15,006 nt of DNA, from assembly GCA_964568365.1 (NCBI GenBank), contig CAZMQF010000051.1, positions 1-15,006 on the forward strand, in the 5' to 3' direction. Below the pieces are notes generated by a model. The model saw only the letters and a list, made by a program, of their open reading frames with translations, did no database searches and was not told where the DNA came from. Made by a program: the position numbers and the translations under genes. Positions 1-8,700 of this stretch are shown one piece after another. Each line of letters starts with the position of its first letter. The stretch's first letter is position 1. This DNA comes from CAYLMG01 sp964568365. Its GTDB lineage: Bacteria; Planctomycetota; Phycisphaerae; Sedimentisphaerales; Anaerobacaceae.

Positions 1-470
1 TAACCGCCGGCTGCGTCATTTCTGACATAAGTTGTCATAACAATATACGGGTCATTCCCGCCGGGTGCATCAGCTCTATAGTCTCTTCGCCAGCTAATCT
101 TTACATCCAGTTTTCGAAGTATTACTCCGGCATCTTCATCGAAATCGATATCTGTACCGTCCAGGTTTATAAACATAGGGAGAGTATCAACAAAACAATA
201 ATAATCAGCTTCTTCCGAGGTGGTAATAAAGCCCATCTCAAGAGTTGTAGGGTCATAATAAGACGAGCCCCCATTATTTTTCCAGTCTTCGAGCAATAAC
301 TGAGCAGTACGGGTGGCCGTAAGATTAGACTGAGCTATGCGGTTATGTACAACTGTATGATACTCATAGCTGAGGGCACCCAAAACAATTATAAAAAGAG
401 TGGCAGCCGCAACAATCACCTCTATCAGTGAGAATGCCTTATAACGTTTTTTCAGTTTTAGAACTTTCAT
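1..470 (-). CDS. Prepilin-like protein with type IV N-terminal methylation motif (partial)
   Basis: The reading frame starts at ATG 470 and stays open for 156 codons to the window edge, where only TA of the next codon is visible, so it may end right there or continue. Residues 9-17 read RYKAFSLIE: a class III prepilin signal with a basic leader, a cleavage site expected between Ala12 and Phe13, and the conserved Glu at +5 (Glu17). A hydrophobic helix follows to about residue 35, then a polar body (HNRIAQSNLTATRTAQLLLEDW) typical of minor pilins or pseudopilins. The usual Gly at -1 is Ala, as in the pilin gene at 647-1084. It is the last visible gene of the leftward pilus/secretion cluster. 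The ATG overlaps the TGA of a short upstream frame (ATGA), so translation may be coupled. The role as a minor pilin or pseudopilin is inferred from the N-terminus and the neighbours. Confidence 0.82.
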   Translation of the reverse strand, partial: MKVLKLKKRYKAFSLIEVIVAAATLFIIVLGALSYEYHTVVHNRIAQSNLTATRTAQLLLEDWKNNGGSSYYDPTTLEMGFITTSEEADYYCFVDTLPMFINLDGTDIDFDEDAGVILRKLDVKISWRRDYRADAPGGNDPYIVMTTYVRNDAAGG

Positions 471-605
471 AATTTTTCCCAAGCCTGCTTTTGATAAACT
501 AAAGTAACTGCTCTTTCCACCAACTTAACATCAAATATGACACCGGACCACTTCAATCGGCCCCCCCGCCGGCGAAATACGAGTGAAATGAGCTGCACTT
601 TTCAT
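467..605 (-). other. Candidate short coupled ORF with G7 tract before the third prepilin
   Basis: Two short overlapping frames fill this gap. One starts at ATG 605 (MKSAAHFTRISPAGG...) and stops after 24 codons. The other can start at GTG 598 and runs 43 codons to a TGA at 469-467 that overlaps the prepilin ATG (ATGA); its end reads ERAVTLVYQKQAWEKL. A run of seven G on the minus strand (plus 561-567) lies in both frames, and losing one G would join them into one frame of about 45 codons. No good ribosome-binding site is seen for either start and no family is recognised. It could be an eroded gene, a leader peptide, or chance. Confidence 0.25.
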
Positions 606-646
606 AATAAAGCTTTTTTAAAAACAAGGCACCTGTGAGTTTAATT

Positions 647-1084
647 TTACGGTGTCTGAGTCCAGGTTACATTGCCATTTTCATCGGCTGTCATAGTTAC
701 GGAAACAGGATTCTCAGGCCTGTCAGGCTGGTCGGTCGGCGTACAGGTGATAGTAAATTGCGGCGGACTGACAGCCGCTACGTTGATGACGGTAAAGTCA
801 GCATCAGAAAAATAGGTTCCGGTGCAATCGTCAGGCGTAAAACCGAGCTCTGCAAGAGTACTCGGCTTGGGCCCCGAATAATCAGGGCTTTGCTCGGCAC
901 ACCAGGCTCTTATGGCAGTAGCTATAGTGCCCATTATTGCTTTGCCCTCGGACCACTTTGCAGCGTCAATCCGTGCTCGATAAATCGGGATTGCAACCGC
1001 TGCAAGAATAGCTACGATAAGTATAACCACCATCAATTCAATCAAAGTAAAAGCAGAAAAGAATTTTCGGCTATTCTCATTCAC
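647..1084 (-). CDS. Type IV pilin-like protein 2 (major-type pilin paralogue)
   Basis: This 145-residue protein has the class III prepilin leader MNENSRKFFSA, cleavage expected between Ala11 and Phe12, and FTLIELMVVILIVAILAAVA as the hydrophobic assembly helix with Glu16 at +5. The body YRARIDAAKWSEGKAIMGTI is nearly the same as in the neighbouring pilin at 1212-1625, so the two are paralogues; their C-terminal halves diverge. Three Cys residues lie in the globular part (CAEQ, DDC, ITC). The start is GTG 1084, preceded about 9 bases upstream by AGGA; no ATG lies in frame before the leader. As a pilin or pseudopilin it would be cleaved by a prepilin peptidase, which is not in this window, and polymerised by the GspE/GspF machine encoded upstream. 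Ala at -1 instead of Gly is unusual. Whether it belongs to a pilus or a secretion pseudopilus cannot be decided here. Confidence 0.87.
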   Translation of the reverse strand: MNENSRKFFSAFTLIELMVVILIVAILAAVAIPIYRARIDAAKWSEGKAIMGTIATAIRAWCAEQSPDYSGPKPSTLAELGFTPDDCTGTYFSDADFTVINVAAVSPPQFTITCTPTDQPDRPENPVSVTMTADENGNVTWTQTP

Positions 1085-1157
1085 CTTTCGCCATCCTGTA
1101 TAGGTTTATAAAAACCGCAACTCAGCAACTGAATAATCTACACCAGTAAACGTATAC

Positions 1158-1181
1158 GGGGGCAAGGATTACCCTGCCCCC
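1158..1181 (-). other. Strong intercistronic RNA hairpin between the two pilin genes
   Basis: On the minus strand a GGGGGCAGGG arm and a CCTTGCCCCC arm form a 10-bp stem (one G-U pair) around a TAAT tetraloop. It begins 31 bases after the pilin 1 stop codon. No U-tract follows it (next is GTATACGTTTAC), so it is not a classical intrinsic terminator. A likely role is a 3' stabiliser or partial attenuator that lets pilin 1 mRNA build up relative to pilin 2. The structure is seen directly; the role is inferred. Confidence 0.7.
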
Positions 1182-1211
1182 TTCACAGAGTATCAAGCTT
1201 TATACTTTTTA

Positions 1212-1625
1212 CTAACCAGCGGTCCAATCGCCATTCTGGTCAAGCTGCCAACTCGGTGGAGTCGTGGGGGCGTCTGTATCGCCGCCTGCAGTGCAGGTAA
1301 TTGTAAAGGTAAGCGGGTCCATATCAGTGACGCTCATCGAGAAATCGCCGGAGGTAAAATATGTACCAGTCAGGTCAGTAGCAGTAAAACCCAACTCGGT
1401 GTCAGCACTACCGACGATAGCTGTGGGAGCAGTTCCCGTCGGACCTTTTTCGGCATGATAGGCACGTATTGCAGTTCCAATAGTACCCATCATAGCCTTA
1501 CCTTCCGACCACTTGGCGGCGTCGATTCGGCCTCTGAGAATCGGAATTGCGACTGCAGCCAGGATGGACACAATCAGAATCACGACCATCAGCTCGACCA
1601 GTGTAAAGCCTTTCATCTTTCTCAT
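1212..1625 (-). CDS. Type IV pilin-like protein 1 (likely major pilin)
   Basis: With ATG 1625 as start the protein has 137 residues. The leader MRKMKG is followed by FTLVELMVVILIVSILAAVA; cleavage is expected between Gly6 and Phe7, with Glu11 at +5. The first 50 mature residues (assembly helix plus RGRIDAAKWSEGKAMMGTI) closely match the second pilin at 647-1084. A TTG two codons upstream is a possible start, but AAGGAG (1635-1640) is only 2 bases from that TTG and 8 bases from the ATG, so the ATG is preferred. A strong promoter-like sequence lies just upstream and a 10-bp hairpin just downstream, suggesting high independent expression. The standard cleavage site and these signals make it the best candidate for the main fibre subunit. 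The single Cys in ITC excludes the classical C-terminal disulphide loop of type IVa pilins. Confidence 0.9.
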   Translation of the reverse strand: MRKMKGFTLVELMVVILIVSILAAVAIPILRGRIDAAKWSEGKAMMGTIGTAIRAYHAEKGPTGTAPTAIVGSADTELGFTATDLTGTYFTSGDFSMSVTDMDPLTFTITCTAGGDTDAPTTPPSWQLDQNGDWTAG

Positions 1626-1650
1626 CTTCAATTCTCCTTAAAAACAAAAA

Positions 1651-1679
1651 ATTAGATTTTCAATTAATTAAATTTTCAA
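1651..1679 (-). promoter_or_regulatory. Predicted sigma-70-type promoter for pilin 1
   Basis: On the minus strand TTGAAA (1679-1674) and TCTAAT (1656-1651) are separated by 17 bases, matching 10 of 12 consensus positions. The AAGGAG ribosome-binding site starts about 10 bases after the -10. The surrounding 156-base gap after gspF is very AT-rich. This would let pilin be transcribed apart from the gspE-gspF mRNA. AT-rich DNA yields chance matches, hence moderate confidence. Confidence 0.5.
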
Positions 1680-1781
1680 AACAATGCTTTGTTCTATAAT
1701 TCACACAATCATTTTTTCTCAAAACACATTTATCCCCAAGTATTAATATCTTTCATTGGTGGCGATTTTTGTCGGCTATAA

Positions 1782-2999
1782 TCAATTAGCAATATCCGAA
1801 ATCATGAAAATCGGCAGATATAATGCCAGAACCACAACCAACACAATCGCTCCTATACTCACAATCATTACAGGTTCAACCAAAGACATTAAAGTAGATA
1901 TAGTACTCTCGACCTTTCTTTCATAATAATTGGCTGTCTTATCGAGGACGTTCGGCATAGAACCACTTTCTTCGCCAACCTGAGTCATTTTGATTACCAT
2001 ATTCGGGAAGAAGCTGGCACCGGACATACTGGCAGAGATGCTCTGTCCTTCTACAATCTGATCTCTCGTTTGAGTTACAGCATCTTTAATGATGTCATTT
2101 CGGGCCATATCACTGAGTATGTCAAATACCTCAAGAATAGAGACGCCGGCAGCAAGCAGTGTAGACATTGTTCTGCAAAACACAGAGACAAAGGCATGGC
2201 TGAAAAGCTTACCGAGCAAGGGTAGCTTAAGCGAAATGACACTAAAAAAGCGATGCCCCTTCTGAGTCCTTGTGTAAGAAAATATTGAAACAATAATCAA
2301 TAAAAATATCGTTCCCAGGATGTAGATAATGTTCCGACAGATTACATCATAGACTTTCATAAAACCGACAGTAAAGGCGGGCAGTTTTCCGCCAATCTGG
2401 TCAAATATGACGCGAAAACGCGGTATAATAAAGGTCATTATCACTATGATAATCAGGATAATAAAGCTGAACACAAAAATTGGATAAGCGGTAGCGCCTT
2501 TTACCCTCTTAGCAAGCTTATCGCGATTTTCGTAATACTCGGCGAGCCTTCGCATCGATGTCGCCAGGCTTCCTCCTGCTTCTCCGGCTAAAATCACCGC
2601 CCTTGCCAGCTTGTTAAAAACATTAGGAAATTCAGAGACACTTGTGACAAAACTTTCGCCCTTGCTGATTTTTTCCGCGACCTTCCGCAAAATCCCTCCA
2701 AAATGCTGATTCTCCAAATCATCAGCGATTGTTTGAAGTGCAGTTGTGATACCGATACCCCCTTCAATCATAGTGCTGAACTGCCAGCAAAAAGTCGCAA
2801 GGTCAGAGGCCTTAATTCTTCTGTGTCGATTAGATTTCCTGACGGGCCTTTTTGCTTTCTCAGTTACCTGCTCTATAGAAACAGGGATATATCCCTGCTC
2901 GCGCAAATAAGCGAGTACATCATTTGAAGAATTTGCCTGCCTGATGCCAACTTTTTTGTCGCCTGAAGAGTCCCTTGCAGCATACTTATAGGTCTTCAT
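1782..2999 (-). CDS. gspF: Type II secretion / type IV pilus inner-membrane platform protein (GspF/PilC family)
   Basis: This polytopic inner-membrane protein of 405 residues, the usual family length, anchors the assembly ATPase and helps drive pilin subunits out of the membrane. The N-terminal segment MKTYKYAARDSSGDK leads into two homologous cytoplasmic helical GspF domains at about residues 65-189 and 268-390. Signature stretches are FCWQFSTMIEGGIGITTAL and FCRTMSTLLAAGVSILEVF, each followed by a GE-GS motif (LAGEAGGSL and VGEESGSM). Membrane helices are visible near 170-192, 222-242 and 371-395. The start ATG 2999 has AAGGAAA about 8 bases upstream. It lies about 200 bases downstream of gspE and 156 bases upstream of pilin 1 on the same strand, the common ATPase-platform-pilin order. 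Its partner is the GspE encoded next to it. No retraction ATPase or secretin gene is seen here, so pilus versus secretion remains open. Confidence 0.95.
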   Translation of the reverse strand: MKTYKYAARDSSGDKKVGIRQANSSNDVLAYLREQGYIPVSIEQVTEKAKRPVRKSNRHRRIKASDLATFCWQFSTMIEGGIGITTALQTIADDLENQHFGGILRKVAEKISKGESFVTSVSEFPNVFNKLARAVILAGEAGGSLATSMRRLAEYYENRDKLAKRVKGATAYPIFVFSFIILIIIVIMTFIIPRFRVIFDQIGGKLPAFTVGFMKVYDVICRNIIYILGTIFLLIIVSIFSYTRTQKGHRFFSVISLKLPLLGKLFSHAFVSVFCRTMSTLLAAGVSILEVFDILSDMARNDIIKDAVTQTRDQIVEGQSISASMSGASFFPNMVIKMTQVGEESGSMPNVLDKTANYYERKVESTISTLMSLVEPVMIVSIGAIVLVVVLALYLPIFMISDIAN

Positions 3000-3167
3000 C
3001 TGTTCGTATTTCCTTACACTTTAACCACAATAGCAAAGGCAGCTACAGTTCAGCTGCTCTTGTTTAACGGATAAACTATCGGTATCTTAAGCACTCGAGT
3101 TCAGGAAAAAGTAATTCATATCTTAAAAAGACAGGCGATTTTGGTACTAAGTACGACATAAGGTCCC

Positions 3168-3198
3168 AAAAAAACAAAATTCCCCCCACAATTTTTGT
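3168..3198 (-). terminator. Weak AT-rich hairpin with T-tract after gspE
   Basis: Just past the gspE stop codon, the minus strand has arms ACAAAAATT and AATTTTGT (one bulged A) around a G-rich loop, followed by seven T. It has terminator form but a weak A-T stem, so at most partial attenuation between gspE and gspF is expected. Confidence 0.3.
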
Positions 3199-3200
3199 TA

Positions 3201-4970
3201 TCAGGACTGCACATCCTCCATAAAAGCAATGCCGAAGACCTCCTCAGCTGTCGTTACGCCTTCGATAACCTTAGCAATCCCACTTTCAAACAAGCCCCCA
3301 TAGCCTCTTTGACGCGCCATAGCTCTTATTTGGGATTCAGTGGCACGGGCGGTAAGTTTGTCGCGCATCTCACTGTCAAGCACTAAAAACTCAAAGATCG
3401 GCAATCTGCCTGAATAACCTGTTCCCCTACAGTTTTTACAGCCCTTACCATGATAAAAGGTAGCCTTTGTTGCCCGTTCGGCCGTGATTTTCATGCGTTT
3501 CAAAACCTCGTCACTCAACTCTATCGGCTCCTTGCAATGCTCACAGATTCTTCTTACAAGCCGCTGAGCAATGACCAAATTAAGAGTAGACGCAAGCAAA
3601 TAAGGCTCAACGCCCATATACATAAGCCTGCTAAGGGCACTTGGAGCATCATTTGTGTGGAAAGTACTCAAGACAAGATGGCCGGTCAAAGAGGCCTTGA
3701 TGGCAATATCGACAGTCTCTTTATCACGTATCTCACCAATCAGAACAATATCGGGGTCCTGTCTTAAGATGGACCTCAGACAGGTTGCAAAGTCGAGATT
3801 TATTTCAGGCTTGACCTGAATCTGGTTGATGCCCGCAAGACGGTATTCAACAGGGTCTTCCACCGTCGTGATATTTTTTCTTGGGTCCTTTAGATAATTC
3901 AGCGCCGAGTACAAAGTGGTACTTTTACCGCTTCCGGTCGGCCCGGTGACAACTATAATGCCGTGCGGCTGGGACAAAATATCCTTAAACTTTTTGAGAA
4001 GTTTCGGCTCGAAACCGAGCTGGCCGAGATTGTGATTGACCGCTGCTGCATCGAGTATTCTCATAACGACTTTTTCGCCGTATATCGTTGGTATTGTGGA
4101 AACACGCACATCAATAGCTCTGTCTGCTGCCCTGATTTTGAATCTGCCGTCCTGCGGCAATCTTCTTTCAGCGATATCCATTTTTGACAAAATCTTCACT
4201 CTCGTAACTACCGCAGACTGCATTTTTCTGGCAGGCGGCACCATGTCCTGCAGGACACCGTCAATCCTCATACGAACCGACATCGATTTTTCCTGCGGCT
4301 CGATATGAATATCGCTTGCCCGGCTTTTAACCGCCTGACTCAGGAGAAGGTCAACAAACCTAATCACCGGTGCTCTTGTAGCAGCAACCTCACTGCTGAT
4401 ATTGGCCTCTTCAAGGCCTTTGTCCTGCTCCGGCGTCTCTGCCTTGTCCACCTCACATTCCACAACAAGGTCGCGCAGGCTCTGTTCCTCGACATCGGAA
4501 CCGTGATAAATTACCTCAATGGCCTGATTGATTTCATTGACCGAACCAACCACCGCCTTGACCTTTTGACCAAGCTTCAGCGCGATTGTATCTATGGCCA
4601 CGACATTAAGAGGGTCAGATATTGCAACAACAACCTGGTCATCCTCCCGACCAATCGCAACAAGGCAAAATCTTTTTGCAATCGCCTCGGGAAGCACTCT
4701 GGCGATATTCATATCTATCTGAGAAATATCGTCAAGGCTGACACACTCAACCGAAAGGTATTCAGCCAGAGAGCCGGCAACATCCTTTTCGCTCAGCATC
4801 TTGAGCCTGAGCAATACTTCACCAAGTCTGCCACCATTGTTGCGTTGTTCATTCAAGGCCTTGGTCAATTGCTCCTGGTTCAAAAGGCCTTTGGAGACAA
4901 GGAATTCTCCGAAAAGAAGTGTGGATTTTGTTTGGGTAGGATTGTCAAGATTTTGTCCAATTTTCATCAT
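3201..4970 (-). CDS. gspE: Type II secretion / type IV pilus assembly ATPase (GspE/PilB family)
   Basis: This is a cytoplasmic hexameric ATPase that powers pilin or pseudopilin polymerisation through the platform protein GspF. Its 589 residues match the family length. Residues 17-75 carry the GEFLVSKGLLNQEQLTKAL-type helical N-terminus, followed by an MshEN/GspE-N domain to about residue 165. The core ATPase shows Walker A GPTGSGKS (343-350), the Asp box VEDPVEYR (370-377), Walker B DIVLIGEIRD (407-416) and the His box HLVLSTFHTNDAPSALSRL (431-449). A zinc-binding Cys set is complete at Cys476, Cys479, Cys511 and Cys514. All catalytic motifs are intact. MshEN domains bind c-di-GMP in some relatives; here this is only possible. 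The start is one of two consecutive ATG codons (4970, 4967) with a modest GAGAAGAGA upstream. It heads the leftward cluster gspE, gspF, pilin 1, pilin 2, prepilin. Confidence 0.95.
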   Translation of the reverse strand: MMKIGQNLDNPTQTKSTLLFGEFLVSKGLLNQEQLTKALNEQRNNGGRLGEVLLRLKMLSEKDVAGSLAEYLSVECVSLDDISQIDMNIARVLPEAIAKRFCLVAIGREDDQVVVAISDPLNVVAIDTIALKLGQKVKAVVGSVNEINQAIEVIYHGSDVEEQSLRDLVVECEVDKAETPEQDKGLEEANISSEVAATRAPVIRFVDLLLSQAVKSRASDIHIEPQEKSMSVRMRIDGVLQDMVPPARKMQSAVVTRVKILSKMDIAERRLPQDGRFKIRAADRAIDVRVSTIPTIYGEKVVMRILDAAAVNHNLGQLGFEPKLLKKFKDILSQPHGIIVVTGPTGSGKSTTLYSALNYLKDPRKNITTVEDPVEYRLAGINQIQVKPEINLDFATCLRSILRQDPDIVLIGEIRDKETVDIAIKASLTGHLVLSTFHTNDAPSALSRLMYMGVEPYLLASTLNLVIAQRLVRRICEHCKEPIELSDEVLKRMKITAERATKATFYHGKGCKNCRGTGYSGRLPIFEFLVLDSEMRDKLTARATESQIRAMARQRGYGGLFESGIAKVIEGVTTAEEVFGIAFMEDVQS

Positions 4971-5367
4971 TCTCTTCTCATCACCATTGTCGATTTACAG
5001 AGTTTCATCGCGCCTCCAAGCCGGCAAAACTCATAGGGACCAAACTAATCTCATTTAAAAGTATAAGAAATAAAAAAGCAGGATAAAAAAATTATCAGGA
5101 ATTTTCATACCTTCCGGTAACGCGGCACAAACATCCGATAATTACCTTTGTATAAATAAATATCTCCATACCAATCAAGGTTACAGGAACTACAGGGCTG
5201 AAAATTTTTTAAAGATTTGCAGAATAACAGGAATAAAGGCAGCTCAAAAGTATAAGCTCAATATGCCAAAAATTACTGACTTTAGGCTGTCGCTACTGAG
5301 CAGCCTTCATTAAGACTTCCAGAGAAAGGCTGATAAAAGCGGTCAAAGAGACATCAGAAAAACCAAA
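4971..5367. other. Intergenic region between gspE and the tRNA gene
   Basis: These 397 bases are AT-rich and hold no convincing gene. Minus-strand promoter-like elements for gspE are present: TTGATT/TATACA at 5149-5178 and an isolated TATACT at 5060-5065 without a good -35. A 6-bp AGGCTG/CAGCCT hairpin (5284-5289 with 5301-5306) lies downstream of the tRNA on the minus strand, with a T5 run 11 bases later; it could weakly end tRNA transcription. Nothing else stands out. Confidence 0.5.
5149..5178 (-). promoter_or_regulatory. Possible promoter of the gspE-led cluster
   Basis: On the minus strand TTGATT (5178-5173) and TATACA (5154-5149) are spaced by 18 bases, each matching 4 of 6 consensus positions. 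It would give a leader of about 170 bases before gspE. Weak evidence in AT-rich DNA. Confidence 0.28.
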
Positions 5368-5439
5368 AGCGGGCGATGGGATTCGAACCCACGGCTTTCA
5401 GCTTGGGAAGCTGACATTCTACCACTGAATTACGCCCGC
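5368..5439 (-). tRNA. tRNA-Gly (anticodon CCC)
   Basis: The minus strand folds into a full 72-base cloverleaf. The acceptor stem GCGGGCG/CGCCCGC is perfect, the D arm is ATTC-AGTGGTA-GAAT, and the anticodon arm TCAGC-TTCCCAA-GCTGA places CCC in the loop. The variable loop has 5 bases and the T arm GTGGG-TTCGAAT-CCCAT carries the standard TTCGAAT loop. The discriminator base is T and CCA is not encoded, so it must be added after transcription. Anticodon CCC reads the GGG glycine codon. It stands alone, divergent from the large gene at 5761. Confidence 0.95.
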
Positions 5440-5760
5440 ATAAGTATTCAATATCCAAGCAGGCCTATAATTGATAATTTCAGCTTTCAATTTATCAGTC
5501 CAAATTATATTACAAAGGTATTTGAATTTCCAGTATTTCCTTCTGTTATCATTTTCCGTTTTAGTCAGGCTTTAATCTTTCCGATTTCTGTTCTAAGAGA
5601 TAACCTTATCCGGCTAAAAACCGCCCTGAAGAGAGTATATAAGGACCTATAAAAGTATGGACAAAAAGGTGTTACAAGAAAAAAGGGACTTGATTATATC
5701 GGCCTTTTCTGTTAAAATATACATTTGTTTGAAATATAAAATTCTGGAGGCAGGTAACAG
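5440..5760. other. Divergent intergenic region between tRNA-Gly and the beta-helix gene
   Basis: These 321 bases carry no supported gene. The right end holds the promoter (5690-5718) and the GGAGG ribosome-binding site (5746-5750) of the plus-strand gene. The left end should hold the minus-strand tRNA promoter; only poor matches are seen there. The rest is AT-rich and unremarkable. Confidence 0.5.
5690..5718 (+). promoter_or_regulatory. Predicted sigma-70 promoter of the beta-helix protein gene
   Basis: TTGATT (5690-5695) and TAAAAT (5713-5718) are separated by exactly 17 bases, matching 9 of 12 consensus positions. Transcription would start near 5725, giving a leader of about 36 bases that contains GGAGG at 5746-5750, 10 bases before the ATG. 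Confidence 0.6.
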
Positions 5761-8700
5761 ATGAAAAGATTTCATCTAATTTGCATATTACTTACGTGCT
5801 TTTCAAGTAGTTTCGCGAAAAATCTATATGTTCCTACCCTCGATTATCCTACGATACAGTCGGCTATTAACGATGCCAGTGGCGGTGATACGGTAATTGT
5901 TACACCCGGCAGACATAAAGAAAATATCAACTTTTTAGGCAAGGCTATTACTGTAACCTCGACAGACCCCAACGATCCCAATGTAGTGGCTGCAACCATA
6001 ATCGACGGCAATGAACCGGCTGATGTCAATTTTGCGTCAGTAGTAACCTTCAATTCCGGTGAAGATAACAATTCTGTTCTTACCGGCTTTACAATAACGG
6101 GCGGTACGGGCACGTGGCTGCTGGATTCCTGGGAGTTTTCGGGATTGAACTGGAACCGCTGCGGCGGCGGTGTAATATGCTGTAATATGTCGGCACCTAC
6201 AATTTTAAAAAACTACTTTACAAACAACATCGCCGGTCATGGAGGCGGCATACACATCTATGGTGACCCTGTCAATCCCGATAATCCATCTAATCCGCCA
6301 ATACACATCAGCCCAATTATAGAAGATAATATCTTCGTCAACAATGTGGCCGTCATCGGCCACGGTTTTTCACCGCCGGATACCAACTATCCTAGTAACG
6401 ATCATGGTGATGGCGGCGCCATCGCTAGTTTTCAGGGATGCGACGCAATTATCACTAACAATGTTTTCCACGATAACGCAGCTTACGCATATGGTGGTGC
6501 AATTCATCTGCGGCAATGGTGCAACGGCCTTATAGAAAGTAATAATTTTACAAACAACAGCTCACAGATTGGTGGAGCTATACATATCACTTATTCAGCA
6601 TCTCCTTACGTTGTCGGCAATTATATTGAATCCAACCACAGCGGCAGCGGCGGCGCCATTTACGTTTATTACCTGTCCGAACCTGTTATCAACTATAACA
6701 TAATAAGATTGAACAGCTCTTCGAATGGAATTATAGGGATGCACTACGGCAGCGGCGGCGAGTTAAAAAATAATATAATTGAAAAAAACACCGACGGAGC
6801 AACTATCATATTGACCGGCTCATCGCCGGCTATATGCCACAATACGATATATGACAATGAGAAATATGGTATTCTATGCAACGGCACCGCAAGTCCCGAA
6901 ATTGAGAACAATATCATTGCGGGGACCAGGGACGGTTATGGAATAGCCGCAGGTTCTATTGCGGAACCCACCATAAGATATAACGATGTATGGAACAATG
7001 AGCTTGGAAATTACGGCCCGAATGTTGAAGATTTAACCGGCATAGAAGGCAATATTTCCGACGACCCGCAGTTTATTGACGACTCAGGCCCGTTTCTTCA
7101 CGTGTACTATACATCGCCCTGCATATATGCAGGAGACCCTAATTTCGTGTCTGAAGCCGGTGAAATTGATATTTACGGCTATGCTCGCATTATAAACGAC
7201 CGAACGGATATCGGGGCAGAGGAAACTCTTCCGGTCTGGAATCTGACTGCAAAAAAACTATATTTAAAAATTCAGGATGCAATAAATGACTCAAACGATA
7301 ATGAAGTTATTATCGCAGGCAAAGGCCGCTATCTTGAAACCATAGATTTCGGCACACACCAGATTGTTCTCAGTTCAATCGACCCCAATGATTGGAACTG
7401 TGTTGAAGACACGATAATCGACGCCAACAACGAGGATACTGCGGTTATAATTTCCGGCGCCCAGGACGCAAATACGATTTTCAGAGGTTTCACGGTAACA
7501 GGCGGCCAAGGTACTCTGGGAGGCGGGATATATTGTTATGCATCAGCGAGAATAGAGCGCAATATAATCTACAATAATAAAACGTATTCCGGCGGCGGAA
7601 TGCATTTCTACGGATTCAGTCCGTTAGCAACCGATAACCGGATAATGAATAACTCATCCGAACTCGGCGGTGCAGTGTATCTCGATACTGGCACAATGGC
7701 AACACTGAAAAATAACCACATAACCAACAATCATGCAGCAACTGCAGGAGGCGGCATTTGCTGTTCGTACGATACCGGCCGGAGCTGGATTATAAACAAT
7801 GAAATCACCGCAAACTCTGCCTGGACGGGCGGCGGCTTAGCTTCCCAAGAACTGGCGAATAATATAAACATTTACGGAAACTTTATCTGCGGCAATTATG
7901 CTTCCGACAGAGCTGGAGCCATTTTGGCAATGTACGGCGACCCTAATATAGTCAATAATTCAATTGTAAACAACCGCAGCACAACAGGCTCAGGAATAGT
8001 TATCGAAGAAGGCGGTTCGCCGCTAATCATAAATAATATCGTTGCCCTCAACCAGCTCGGGCACGGCATATACTGTTCAGCTTCAGAGCCTTACCCTATA
8101 GATATTATCAGCAACGATGTTTACGGTAATGCACTGGGCAATTACGGCGGGACTCTTACCGACCAGACAGGCACAAACGGCAATATCAGCATTGACCCGA
8201 ACCTTGTAAATATTGGTTATTGGCAGGACCCGAATACACCTGGCAATTTTGATGACGACGTATTTATCGGCGGCAATTTCCATTTGTTTCCCGTTTCTGC
8301 CTGTATAGACGTAGCCGACAATAATTATCTGCCGGCTCAACTGCAAACGGATATCGACGGAGAGGAAAGAATATTCGGCGAAATCCTCGATATTGGAGCT
8401 GATGAATTTGTTACCAATCCGTACGATTTGAACTTCGATGGAATTGTAAATCATTATGAGCTGAGCATACTGATGGGCGAGTGGCTGCAAGATGGAAATG
8501 ATTTGCAAACTGATTTTTATGATGATGACTATATTGATTTTCTCGATTTCGCCAAACTGGCAAAGCAGTGGTTCTGGCAGGCACCCTGGTACACCGAACA
8601 AAGACAACCGGCCCTACAGTTCGAAACCGGCAGCGGAGGTTATGTGTGGGTTCATACACCTGATGGCTGCATCTTAAATAACGTCTTTACGTTCACCTAC

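Noticed and set aside
558..571. CGGC-C6-GCCG mini-hairpin as terminator of pilin 2
   Set aside because: The stem has only 4 bp and no U-tract follows; the G7 tract is better viewed as a slippage site or simple sequence.
635..1111. 158-codon plus-strand frame opposite pilin 2
   Set aside because: Antisense shadow of a clear pilin gene; the composition is explained by the opposite strand.
4305..5036. 243-codon plus-strand frame opposite gspE
   Set aside because: It lies antisense to a complete ATPase gene with all motifs and has no recognisable domain or ribosome-binding site.
8083..8607. 174-codon minus-strand frame inside the beta-helix gene
   Set aside because: Antisense to an intact secreted protein gene with well-defined domains; no start signal.
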